Shown here in pieces: positions 1 to 10,523 of a stretch of 64,000 nucleotides of DNA; within the stretch, counting starts at the first letter, position 1, and every line of letters begins with the position of its first letter. The DNA comes from Acanthochlamys bracteata. Its lineage: Eukaryota > Streptophyta > Magnoliopsida > Pandanales > Velloziaceae. Both the position numbers and the translations under genes were made by a program. The stretch lies in NCBI GenBank assembly GCA_019914995.1, contig CM034134.1, positions 8,440,463 to 8,504,462 on the forward strand, given 5' to 3'. The notes below the pieces were generated by a model, which saw only the letters and a program-made list of their open reading frames with translations, was not told the DNA's origin and did not search any database.

Positions 1-195
1 GAACCTTAGAGCAGGTTGTAGTGGTTTCTGAAAATTCGATGTGTTGCTATTTGATTACATTTGAATCCAAATCATCTGCCAAGTTGAATTTCAGAATGCA
101 ACTTTTTGCAAACGATTTTAACAACTGACTAGGATACTCACTCGTATCAAAACCAAAATTCTCATCTGCTAACTTCTGGACGCTTTGTAATTCAG

Positions 196-528
196 GTGGT
201 AATGAGCAAAGATGAAGCCTCAGAGTTGGAATCAGACTTAAGCATATTAAGGCCATCCGAGGAGAGAGAAGGAAACCGCATAAAGCCTAACCCTGCTGTC
301 AAAGTGCATCCAGTTTTTATAACACAGCCATCTCAGCGTCCTGCCAAGAGGCAGCAGAACAACAAATTAGCCGGCGGTCTTTGCCTGGAGATAAGTGGAA
401 GAGTGCAGCATGATGGCGGCGACCTGCGTAGGTTTATGATTGATGGTTCAGGGGAAGGTAGTTCTCTGAAAGGAGCTATGTCTGTTCATGACGGGGATGC
501 TCCTGAGTGTTCTGTTGATTACGACTAA
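196..528 (+). CDS. 3'-terminal exon of an unrecognised plant gene (partial)
   Basis: The reading frame opens directly after a good acceptor (TTCAG, 191-195) and runs 110 codons to TAA at 526-528. The exon is therefore likely the last one of a gene whose upstream part lies outside the window; bases 1-195 look like intron. The peptide is hydrophilic and charged. It begins with an acidic stretch (SKDEASELESDLS), then has a basic Pro/Gln-rich part (RPAKRQQNN), and ends in an acidic tail with Cys near the terminus (ECSVDYD). I see no catalytic motif, transmembrane segment or known domain and do not recognise the family. The stop faces the stop of the RINGv gene about 500 bp away, so the two genes converge. 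The coding call rests on the acceptor, the open frame and the composition. Confidence 0.55.
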   Translation: MVMSKDEASELESDLSILRPSEEREGNRIKPNPAVKVHPVFITQPSQRPAKRQQNNKLAGGLCLEISGRVQHDGGDLRRFMIDGSGEGSSLKGAMSVHDGDAPECSVDYD

Positions 529-1030
529 AGTCCCTCGCTGATGAAAATTTAGAAAATATAGTTTGTTAACAGATTTATATCTATTTGGAAATTCAGAATG
601 CATACAAGTTTTGTGGTAAGAAATTTTTCTAGCCTTCTTTTGTTGGCGTTGACATATAATTCACTGCCACTTCTGGACTATCTTTAGTGCACAACATACA
701 ACTGCAAACATTTCAAAGAAACATTTCACTTTCTTTCACAAAACAACTGCAAGAATGTACAAGCATTCTACAAAGCTGCATTCGTTTATTTGTAGAAGTT
801 TGGTGCATTGGCAACCAAAAAGTTTGATATGTACACAGTAATTCATTGGCTTTTGAACAAGCCAGCTTACAACAAATCATGACTAAGAAACACGAAATAA
901 TACATGATCCTCTAACATTCTCTACACTGAAAGGCACCTGTCTCTTTGCTTGCCATGACACACTAGATTCTCACACTGGAGTTAAATTACATGAAGCCCG
1001 TTTTACATACACAACATGAAGAGACAGCTG
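529..1030. other. Convergent 3' spacer between the partial gene and the RINGv gene
   Basis: About 500 bp lie between two facing stop codons. The AT-rich sequence is suitable for 3' UTRs and polyadenylation signals on both strands. I see no conserved reading frame, repeat or RNA gene here. Confidence 0.5.
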
Positions 1031-3439
1031 CTATTGCTGTGGCTCATGTTGAGGAGTAGCAGGTGATTCAGGTGCTATAGTAAATTGCAGGCCCCTACCT
1101 TGTCCAGACTGTAGGATAAAAGCCACTTCTGTTGCTGCTAAGGCTGCTGCTTCCTGGTAAAAGGGAGTAAAGGAATAAGAAAAGATGCATTCCTTAAAAC
1201 TTTATGGTTGTTCCCAAGAATAGAATCTCAGATTCATGCTGACTGACTCATTTGGGTTTCTGGAAAAGAAATCAAACATCTGCCATAATTTTCAAACAAT
1301 AATTCAGCTTTATCAGATTATTTCTCCCCATTTCCCATCCTTTTTAGTAAACTGATGGCCTCTCATGCACTCACATCAATTAAGCATGAACACAATATTG
1401 AAAGGTCACTTAGTTGAGGTTATTTAATATACGCAGATGATTGCTCTCCAATAAATAAATATACCTTTTGCAAGAATTGAAAGAAACTAACCTGTCTTTG
1501 TCTGCGGCGCTGCAAAATACTTATTGCCCAGGCCATGATATAACACGGCAACAAAAATCCAGCAACCCTTAGCAGGAAAAGCTGTTAAAACAATATGGAT
1601 GTTATGGTTTAGTGTAAGTCATAAAGGAGCTATAACCATGTTCATATGAAATATTTAACTTACTGAGAAAATGGCGGAAGCATCATCCTCATCTCCATCA
1701 CTTGTTATGGACAATGCATGCCTTAGTAGCAGAAGAGCCATTAACTAAAAGAATCAAGCACAAGGCAATCATGTTATGGAGGTGAATCAAAACAAACCTA
1801 GCATCTTAATGGTATGATTAGAATCATCAGAAGGCTGATTAGAAACACAGCTATGCCAGACAATTAACTAGCTAAAAGTGTTGAGTTAAAAGAGTTAATT
1901 TAGACCTAAGCTAAGCTTATAAATGAACAGAAAGCAACTACAAGTTTCAGAAGCAAACCGAAACAGATGGTTCAAAGAGATTATCTAATTAACTATACAA
2001 TACTTATGGTTGGTGACTTACAATTAATGCTGCAGAGCGGCAAAAGGCAGCACCGCTGGCATTTGTAGCAGCATACTCATCATATTCTGCTTCAAGAAAA
2101 TGTCGTTGAGCAGCTGCCATTGCAAGGATCCGAGGATCACGCTGATCCAATGGGGTACCAGTGATGGTCCAGCCTCCACTGTTTTATAAAAGAGAAAAAC
2201 TTCATATACTAATAGAAAAAAAGAACTTGCTTAATTGCATGCAGAAAGGATATAACTAGCATCTTGAGAACATTGCAACGTAATTAAGATTACTCATCAT
2301 GAAATATAACAAGTGATAAGAATACTTGCCTGATGTCAATGGTGGTCTCATCCGGATTAACTCTAGGGGGTGCGATATAACCAGGCGTGTATGGCTGTTC
2401 ATTAAATTGAAAAATATGGTAAACATAAAAGGCAAATAAACCAGAAACGAAATGAAACAAACCAATGAAACTAACCACGTGGCAAATTTCGCATGTAATA
2501 TCGCCTTTCTCATTGCACCAACGCTGCACGCACGCCCTATGAGCATACTGTCATCAAGTAAAACATATAGTAACGATTAAGTTTGCTGAAGGATAGGAAA
2601 GAGAACACAAATGAAATACTAAGAAAATAGTCTAGAGATTCTAGCTCCAATCTTTCATTGCAAGTGAATGGCTACATCAGATCTCATCTAAAGGATTTCA
2701 TAAAAGGAACAAAAACAAAAGACTAATACAGAAATCGATCCTGCCAGAAATTAAGTAATTCTACCAACCTTTCATTAATGCTACCATAAATCAATCTGGA
2801 TAAGACCAAATGAACAAGTCGCTGTTTGACAACAAATGATGAAACAACATACCTATTCATGTCCACTACACATCTACCTAAGTATGAGCTTCAATCTTCG
2901 GCATGTAATCTAGGTGTGTCTTCCTACTCTACAGCAACAACAACTACAACTACTACTACTAAGCCTTATCCCACCAGGTGGTGTGCATTCCTACTCTACC
3001 TAAGCTAAACTACATATTATGAGATCATAATATTCTCTCATCAGCACAAACACAACTACACAGCCTCTATTGCTGCATACCAAAGTATTCACAATTTATT
3101 CAAAGGCTAAAATGTAACTAACAGGGGATACAATAGAAATACAGGAAATAACTTAGAGCAAGAGATAACAACCTTGAGACTACCACTGCATGCACAAGGT
3201 GTCTCTAGATTTTTAATGTGATCCTCCTCCTGGCAAATTCGACACTCCATCGTCTGAATAAGCGGCTCCTCCTCTTCCCCTACTCCATTCTCCTCATTCC
3301 TCCTATCACTCTGTTTCTCCTCATTCTCAACAGACAAAACCGAAGCCTCCGCAGCTGCCGGAATCGGATCAATGCTCCTCGGTGGCGTCACAAGGCTATC
3401 AACAACCAACACAACATGGTCTCCTACTTCTCTCACCAT
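1031..3439 (-). CDS. RINGv (RING-CH, C4HC3) E3 ubiquitin ligase with DUF3675 membrane region
   Basis: Predicted 284-residue membrane E3 ligase of the plant MARCH-like class. Exons: 3439-3173, 2547-2476, 2394-2330, 2178-2022, 1744-1664, 1581-1492, 1153-1031. Residues about 65-112 carry the RINGv finger: ECRICQEED, then CACSGSLK, YAHRACVQRWC and CEIC, giving the C4-H-C3 ligands. The following PGYIAPP and GWTITGTPLDQRDPRI segments are typical of DUF3675. Exons 5 and 6 encode two hydrophobic segments, about residues 190-245, likely membrane spans. The N-terminal 60 residues are acidic and variable. Intron 3 needs a GC donor (CAG/GCAAGT at 2329); using a nearby GT gives a stop. Intron 2 (2475-2395) is 81 nt with no stop and in frame. 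A 5' UTR intron is likely at 3772-3505. The family resembles Arabidopsis At2g02960, At3g47550 and At5g62460. The family assignment is firm; the substrate is unknown. Confidence 0.93.
2933..2990 (-). mobile_element. 3' end fragment of a plant SINE (Au/TS type)
   Basis: On the minus strand this reads CACCTGGTGGGATAAGGCTTAG followed by a degenerate (TTG/TAG)n tail. Plant Au/TS-type SINEs end with a GTGGGATAAGGCTT block and a TTG tail. It lies in intron 1 of the RINGv gene, in the same orientation as the gene. The 5' tRNA-like part is not recognisable, so this is a truncated copy. The motif match is from memory. Confidence 0.5.
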
Positions 3440-4902
3440 AATATCTTACTACCAAAACTATTCTTTTTCTGGTCTTCCTTGAGCTATCAGATTAACACCC
3501 TGCCCTGCAAAACAATCAAGCATGCCAAAGATCGTAACTTTATCGCAAAAAAATCGAAACTTAATCAAAATTCCATTAAACAGAAACAAGATTCAACAAC
3601 ATTTAACCCAAAATTTTAGATAACAGAAAAAAGTTTCCATCTTGAAATCGAATGAAGAAAACTATACCTAATTTCTCAACAAATGAACACAAAAATTTAC
3701 ACCAAACCCGGAGCATCGTTCCCAACAACACAAATATAACAACATCTAAACCTAAAAATTCAAACAAAATACCTAAACTTGTTGAATTTTCCCTAGATCA
3801 ACTCTCTTCTTTTCTTTCCGCGTTAAGAAAAATGGAAAATTTTCTTCAGAGAATAAGAAGAAGAATTGAACAAACGTTACCCATTTTAAACGTACAAAGG
3901 AGCCTAACGGTTCGGTTCAACTAAACCACACAAGAAACTCTTGATCCTAACAATTACAAATTCTAAATAAATATATCATAATTGTTTTATATAAAACAAA
4001 AAATTTAAATAAGATAAAAGATATTTGAGCATGATTGTAGAATTATTTATAATTTGTTATATTCTTTGAAATGTATTGAACCAAGTTTGGTTCAACTTTG
4101 AAGCAAACAATTAACTGACGGCCGGTGTTTTCCGTTACCCAGAGGCCACGCAGAGTTGTCATGCATTCAACTCTTAGTTATCTACACTACAATCATTGGC
4201 ACCGTGCGCTTTAATCTATACCGTTTATTTAAAGTATTACTTCGAGAAGAGAAATATATGCAAAATCAACGGCTGTCAATAGTTGAGCACGATGCCGGTT
4301 GTAATTAATATCTAGTAAAACACCGGATTTTCGGTCGTCGTTGGAATGCTAAAGACAATTACATATATAACCTTCAATATAATACAAAATTTAATCACTA
4401 AATTAGTTGTTAGATAGGTTAGAACATATGCTATTAAGAAGATAATAGAAGTAGTGGCCCACTAACGGTAGTTGCAGTTGACTTTGACCAGCAGCAATTT
4501 TAAGCTGTTGCATTTGCAATTTCAGACACTCTCACTCATATATTGCAAAGTAGGGCCTCTAATTGCACATCATGTTGAGTTTGTAACACGTCACTAATTA
4601 CTTCGACCGCTCTGGAAAACAGGTGGAAATAAGAGCTCGGATCCTGTGCGTTGCACGGGTTTGCACGTACATTCACGTATATTCCAGTGATCTTAATTTG
4701 GTATGCATAACAAAGAACCCATTTCTATTATAGAAACCACAATCAAGGACTTTCTCATTATGAAAATATACTCAAAGAAATTTGGAAATTTTGCATTATC
4801 ATTGCATGCATTCCATCAATGGAAAGCAAACATTTTTTTAAATTATATCAATCTCTGCTCTGCAAGAAAAAGAATAAATCATTATCTTCTTGTTCATGAT
4901 CA
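3440..4902. other. RINGv 5' region and spacer
   Basis: Bases 3440 to about 3880 hold the RINGv leader with a probable 5' UTR intron (donor CTCAACAAGTTTAG/GTATTT at 3772; acceptor TTTTGCAG ending at 3505). Beyond that the sequence is AT-rich with no convincing gene. A 20-bp near-perfect palindrome (TTGAACCAA, GT, TTGGTTCAA) sits at 4076-4095. Bases 4616-4690 are more GC-rich, possibly part of the promoter of the next gene. Confidence 0.45.
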
Positions 4903-5343
4903 ATGGATGCGTTTCCTAGAGATGATACATCATCAGTTAGTTCATGGGGAACGGATTCATTACCTGCAATGGATCAGAGAACAGGCCACCGGAAATCATC
5001 ACCGTCACCGTCTTGTTACACAAACACAGTTGCCACCAGTGAGATTTCTTGCCCTTCTCCATGTTTTTCAAGTGTCAGTAATGAAATGTCACAGAATACT
5101 GCTAAACCTGTTACTGCACCAGTTTGCTGTATGAAGAAGTTGAAGAGGAAACTGAAGAGATGTCTGAAATTTTGCGTACCTCGTTGTTATGTAGCAGCAG
5201 GAAGCAATGACAGTTCTTTGTCATTGCCTTGCAGGAGTATGTACAGCTATGGTTCTGCAAGGGATCGCGACGACAAGATCAGAGATGCCATTATGTATTG
5301 CAAGAACACCTTGACATGCAGTAATTCTGTTTCCAGCATCTAG
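4903..5343 (+). CDS. Small basic Ser/Cys-rich plant protein of unknown function
   Basis: A single-exon frame of 146 codons. The N-terminal half is Ser/Thr/Pro-rich and probably disordered (DDTSSVSSWGTDS). The middle is a basic Cys-rich stretch (CCMKKLKRKLKRCLKFC, about residues 75-92) that could be an amphipathic membrane-surface or nuclear-localisation segment. The C-terminus holds a helix-like DDKIRDAIMYCKNTL followed by a Ser-rich tail. This layout weakly resembles small plant proteins often labelled josephin-like, which end in an A-I-x-x-C motif followed by Ser; I cannot confirm the relation and assign no activity. A longer overlapping frame at 4703-5134 has atypical composition and was rejected. 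The stop faces the apyrase stop 258 bp away. Confidence 0.6.
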   Translation: MDAFPRDDTSSVSSWGTDSLPAMDQRTGHRKSSPSPSCYTNTVATSEISCPSPCFSSVSNEMSQNTAKPVTAPVCCMKKLKRKLKRCLKFCVPRCYVAAGSNDSSLSLPCRSMYSYGSARDRDDKIRDAIMYCKNTLTCSNSVSSI

Positions 5344-5601
5344 TTTCAAAAGAAATCGAATTCCAAAAGTACGACGAGAATGCAATGTGCCAAACTAAGT
5401 TTGTGATATGCCATTTTGAAACAAAATATATACATATACGAATAGGTAACATGATACAGCAATCTTACAGTAATTGTCTGAATGTTTGCACTTTAAATCA
5501 AACAGGGAAAATCAATCTGGATCGACATTAATTGCCAATGATGACATCGGTTTTGATGAAACTTTGACCAGAATAAGATCTTCATGAATTAAACAGCTAT
5601 C

Positions 5602-8600
5602 TCATCTGCTGATTCGTTTTATAATGTAGCGGCCTTTCTCCATGTCGTAGATGGTCATCAACCGATACCTCCTCCATCTTGAAATCGCATATACTGTCAA
5701 CATCAGAACTGCAAATACAACAACAAGATAGACAAGCATCGGATGGGTGTTGATGATGGTAGAACACAAGCCCGAGCCCTCTGTATTAATTTCTGATGCT
5801 TTCAGCATGATGAAAGCTCCCAATGCCCAGTCCAGTGGGACATTACTGATCTGGTTTGTGAACTTAATCCTTCATAAAGAGAAACAAAATCAGAAGTGCT
5901 GTTAAGTCAAACGTTTACTAACACTCAGGTTACGCTTTACCTTGGATCATTTAGGTCAATTCCAAGACTGTCATGCAGTAAGGCGACAATGTATGCGGAA
6001 GAGAAACAGTAGCGAACCAATTCTTCCTCATCCAAATCATTATGCTTCTGTTTTAGCTTCATCCAATCTTCTCCACAGAAATTTTCACCAGCAGATGCCA
6101 AATCAGAAAGAAATGCCGTTGGACCCAACCCAAAGAACTACAAGATATTCAGCAAAATTTTTCTAAATTAAGTTTGTTCAAGCTTTAGTCAGCAAACCAT
6201 TTCTATGTCAAAGTTCATTAAAGCTTTACAAGCAGTTTTCAGATTGAACTAAAACAGAAGGGCCACATATAGCGTCATGAGTTACTAACTACCGATGACA
6301 AAGTATAATGCCGTTTCCTAACAACTTGTACAGGCTCCTGTAGGGAGCAATACATATTAATAAGATAGTACCTTTGAGGTATAGAAGAAATTCTCAGTTG
6401 CCACAAATTCCCCTTGCAATTCAGGTATAAAACGTGAACCCAGAAGGCATTGCTTGTACAAACAACTATCTGCATAACATAATAAGATTTTCTTTAAGAA
6501 TGAAACAAAAAATAAAATCTGAATCATCACATGCAGAAGTGCGCCTACGGACACTCTGTTTTTAAAAGCAAAGTAAACGAAAGATTGACATATGATCTCA
6601 AATTCTGCTTCATTGTTGCTTATATACACTAATACTAAACTAAAGAAAAAACAGGAAACCATGAAAAGTCCACAAGTGGTCAATGACTACTTTAGAATTG
6701 ATTAGAAAGCATGCTTTCACCTTTTCCTTTCTGAAGAAGCATCAATGCGGCTGATCTACACTCTGTAAAGTTACCATATGCATGAGAGCCAAATTCATAA
6801 TCAGCCTTTGAAGTGAGGACACTAGCTGTGACCTCCTGTAATTTCTCCCGAAGGATGTAACCTTTAGGTGTGCAAGGATCTCTTACTACTCTCTTCTGAC
6901 CAGATATAGCAGCTGCATTATAATGGTAATATGTACTGACTAAGAGCCTACTTGGAGAAAAAGCAAAATATTTACAACTTCTTATAGTTCATTACGCACC
7001 AAAGAAAGTAACAAACACCATGATTGTTAAAATCCTGATTTTAATATCAAAATCTTACGATTTTACGATTTTATATCAACAAAATAATCCTACTTGACAC
7101 AAGATCCCGATCTTACTTCCAATCCGTAAGATCCCGATTTTAATTTTAAAATTTTTAAGATCTCGATCTTACTTGTGATATTACGATTTCAGTTTATAAG
7201 AAATCTTCAAAAATCAGGAGAGCTCTCAAGAATTTTGAAGAAACTCGAATAGCTAGAGAAGATTCGTCGTTCGTTTGTAGCAGGTGAGGTGGTGTTTAGT
7301 TTACTCTATTAGGGGTTTGTTATGAAAGCAAAAAATTATTCTTTACGGTGGTATTTTGGATGGTTTTTTCTCTTTATTTTGAGATCATAAAAATAATTAC
7401 TTGACACCTAATTGATTGATTACATAAATGATTGAATTTTTAGATATAGATATAATAATATAAGTTAAATAATGGCATAAAGAAATTCTGATAATAAGCT
7501 AAATGAAATATAAGAAATTGTTAACGATATAGTTCATCTGAACCACCAATATGAACATCTTTAATTTATCACAATAAGATGAAATATAAGAAAAATGTCT
7601 TGAATTTTCAGCAATTTTAATAAATACTATCTAAAATTTTAAAAACATTAAACAATTTTATAAAAAAAATACCGATAAGTAAGATATTACGATTTTACTT
7701 AAAATATCGATTTTACGATCCTACGCAAGCGAAACGATCCTACATAAAATCCCCATCTTGACAACCTTGACAAACACCACTCAAAATATTAAGCAAGAGA
7801 AACAGATTCTTCTTTAGCTGAATTCATGACTGGAACCATAAATTCTTAAATCATATGAATTCAGAAGCTACTGCAGGTTCAATATACAAGCTGCTACAAG
7901 TCCTTGCAGACATTTAAAGAAGAAATACTGGAGTTAATTAAGTAACTGTATCCATAAGCTGTTGCAGGTGTTCAAATTTCGTAGCAATAATTGTATCTAA
8001 AAGTTGATACATTGAACTCATGCAAGTAATATCTTAGATGTATTTCAACATCTAGGACATTGAGTAAGCAAAAGGGAGGTAACATCCATGTAGGTGGCGG
8101 CCATTGGCATAAATTTTTGTGGATGGCTCTAGCAACATTTACTTTGACTTTAACAGTTCAGAATAGCATGAAACTATTATTGCTAAGGGCATATGCTGGT
8201 CCAGTAGCAACTTACATAATTCGACACCTGACTCCAGCAACTTACGAAGCGATTCATATGCTACATTCTGCAAAATCATTCAGTTAGAAGAAAATCAATG
8301 CAACACGTCACATGCTTTGAAAATCAGATACTGCTTCCATAGTTTTAAGGCAAGTAACTCATAACAGGCAGGTAATCAGAGCATATGAAAGTCTCTTACT
8401 TGGCCAAGATGTAGAAAGCTCTGACTGTAAAGATTATATGCAACGTTCCCATACTTCAGCTCATGATGAAGCTCAGAAGGTAAAGACTCACTTGAAACAA
8501 AAGTTACCTGAACTTTAAACAATAAAGATTACAACTTTTTTCTTGCATAGGAACTGATCAAGAAACTCTATGTTGTGCTCATGTATGCAATGGACAGTAC

Positions 8601-9593
8601 ATTAACACACAGTACTACACCTTATTTGGATTTCAAGCAACAGTACAGAGGGTTTCACTTTCGATCTAGTTTTACATTAAAGCTGCTTATAACAGTTTTT
8701 TGCCTTCACTAGTAAAGGTAAGGAGGTAATAGGGACCAAGCACCAAAAACATCGATCGCTATATATGATATTATCCTACGAGATACATCACTGAATCCAT
8801 CAAAATAAGATTGGAGGAAGTGGTTACTTAGGTACAGATGCAGGGGAAGACCTGGGCAGAAGCTCCACCAAGTTCAATTATCCCAGAGGTCTTTTCAGGA
8901 TCACCTCCTAGTGTACCGAGTGCATAATTTGCAGCAACCCAAGCATAGATACCTTCATCAGAACCTGCAAATCGGCCATAAAACAAATTTCATGCAAAAA
9001 GCAATAAATACAAACAAAAATTGTAATTTCCCCCCAAAAAAGTTAACTCTAAACCTTCACCTGCCTGAGATCACCATAGCCCATTCATCTCTAAACAGAA
9101 ACCCCGACTTCCTCAGCACTCTCCTGCAAGCTTCAAGAATCCTTTCCCTAACTCCAACCTCAACCAATCTTAACCCTGCAGTCGCCATCAATCTAATCTC
9201 CGTCTGTTTCCATTTCTTTTCAGGTACCCATCTCTTCCCAAACTCGATCAACTCACTCAACGCTTGGGCGGCGATCTCCGGCTTGTCCACGTACCCTGAC
9301 AACCCCGGTGGTCCTCCTCTCAATGACCCAGACTTCGACAACTCAACTCCAGCTTTTGTTGCCGTTGACTCCGAAGCGAAAACGTGGATTCTCGTTCCCG
9401 TGCTACCACCATCGATGATAATCTTGTACTGGAAATCTCTCAACAGTTTGAGATTTTTAACCAAGAAAACAACCAAGAACAAGATCAACACAGCGACGGA
9501 GAAGCGAGGTGGGGCCCGTTTGGACGATTCCATTGGAGGTGTTGGATCGAGATCGGACGGTTGAGATCGAGCGGGAGAGTGTTTTCTTCGCAT
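5602..9593 (-). CDS. APY6: Apyrase 6-like nucleoside di/triphosphatase (GDA1/CD39 family)
   Basis: Predicted 518-residue membrane NTPDase that removes terminal phosphates from nucleoside tri- and diphosphates in the endomembrane or extracellular space. Exons: 9593-9065, 8964-8852, 8507-8400, 8267-8216, 6912-6721, 6469-6372, 6137-5941, 5869-5602; all phases join without a stop. The apyrase conserved regions are visible: [14 protein letters not shown] (about 58-72), [32 protein letters not shown], and LDWALGAF near the C-terminus. A membrane anchor lies at about 33-48 and a second at about 470-492, followed by a basic tail, as in Arabidopsis APY6 (555 residues, At2g02970, from memory). Intron 1 needs a GC donor (CTCAG/GCAGGT, 9064). 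Intron 4 (8215-6913) is enlarged by a transposon at 7021-7769. The ATG at 9593 matches the MRR start of APY6. Confidence 0.95.
7021..7769. mobile_element. Non-autonomous mutator-like element with 10-bp target duplication
   Basis: The 749-bp AT-rich block lies in intron 4 of the apyrase gene. It is flanked by identical 10-bp direct repeats ACAAACACCA (7011-7020 and 7770-7779). Its ends are imperfect inverted repeats: the left end reads TTGTTAAAATCCTGATTTT and the reverse complement of the right end reads TTGTCAAGATGGGGATTTT. Subterminal parts repeat ATCTTACGATTTTACG-like units on both sides. A 9-11 bp duplication and long imperfect inverted ends are typical of Mutator-like elements. No transposase frame is present, so the copy is non-autonomous. 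Confidence 0.75.
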
Positions 9594-10523
9594 TAAAAAA
9601 GAAAACTTTTGTAGGTAGGGAGTTTTAGTTGGTGGTAGTAAGCGAAAGAATCGGGCGATGCGCCGGCGATTGTTGGAGAGAAGGAGAAAGAAATAAATGG
9701 AGAAAATAACAAATGGGTTTGTCAAGTTTAGGTCCCTGTAAAGATTTATATTTTCAGTAAAGGCCTTCTAAACTAAAATATTGTCATATATATTGTTTTC
9801 ATTTTTTCTATTGGGCATTTTCAGACCCTGAATATATGATCACTTGTAGAAAATGAATCTGGATTACAATGTAACACTACAAGAACATCAAAAAAAAAAT
9901 TTCTCGTGCAGATTTTGGAAGATATGCTTCAGAGAAGTAATACAACTTTTTCAAGGCAACTATCTTCAGATGATTTACTCTAGAATTTATTCATCGCATT
10001 GGAGTAACGCCGTCTCAGAAATGGCAACTGGTGTGTTTATTCATTGTATTTTCGCAAGTCTAAATTTTCATTGTTCTTAATATGAATATGAAGTTTGATA
10101 GATGACATAAATTGTGAATTATGCCAAATTCCCAAATTGTGAAACTAGAAAATAAATATATAAGTTCTATTACTGGCACAATAAGGAATGTAAACTGTAT
10201 TACAGGTTTTGTATAGTCGATCTACTGCAGCTAATGTTCTAGTGCCATACAAAAACAACATTGTTTCTGAATTGTTCATATGGTAGGTATCTAATCGAAT
10301 TTGATCCAGTTAAACTGAGATCTGAACTACTGATCGATAACCAGAAGAGTCTCTGAGATTGTGCCGAGAACGGTATCTCCATATCCTTGTCAACACTATC
10401 AAGGTTGCGAGCAGAATGAGGCAAGTTGTCTCTGTATTCTTTGCTTTTGGCAAAAGGTTCAGTGAAGAACTATGTAACGTCATAGTATGCACATTCTTCT
10501 CTAGGAATTTATGTTGAAGATGT
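9594..10523. other. Spacer between apyrase start and GET3 stop
   Basis: It holds the apyrase promoter and leader (GC-richer near 9600-9700) and the 3' UTR of the GET3 gene. The open stretch at 9853-10080 on the plus strand has no coding character. I see no repeat or RNA gene. Confidence 0.4.

Noticed and set aside
4703..5134. Plus-strand 143-codon frame
   Set aside because: It overlaps the 146-codon frame at 4903-5343 in another register and has low-complexity His/Leu composition at its end.
9853..10080. Plus-strand 75-codon frame between apyrase and GET3
   Set aside because: AT-rich, without domain or splice context, and in the 3' UTR region of GET3.
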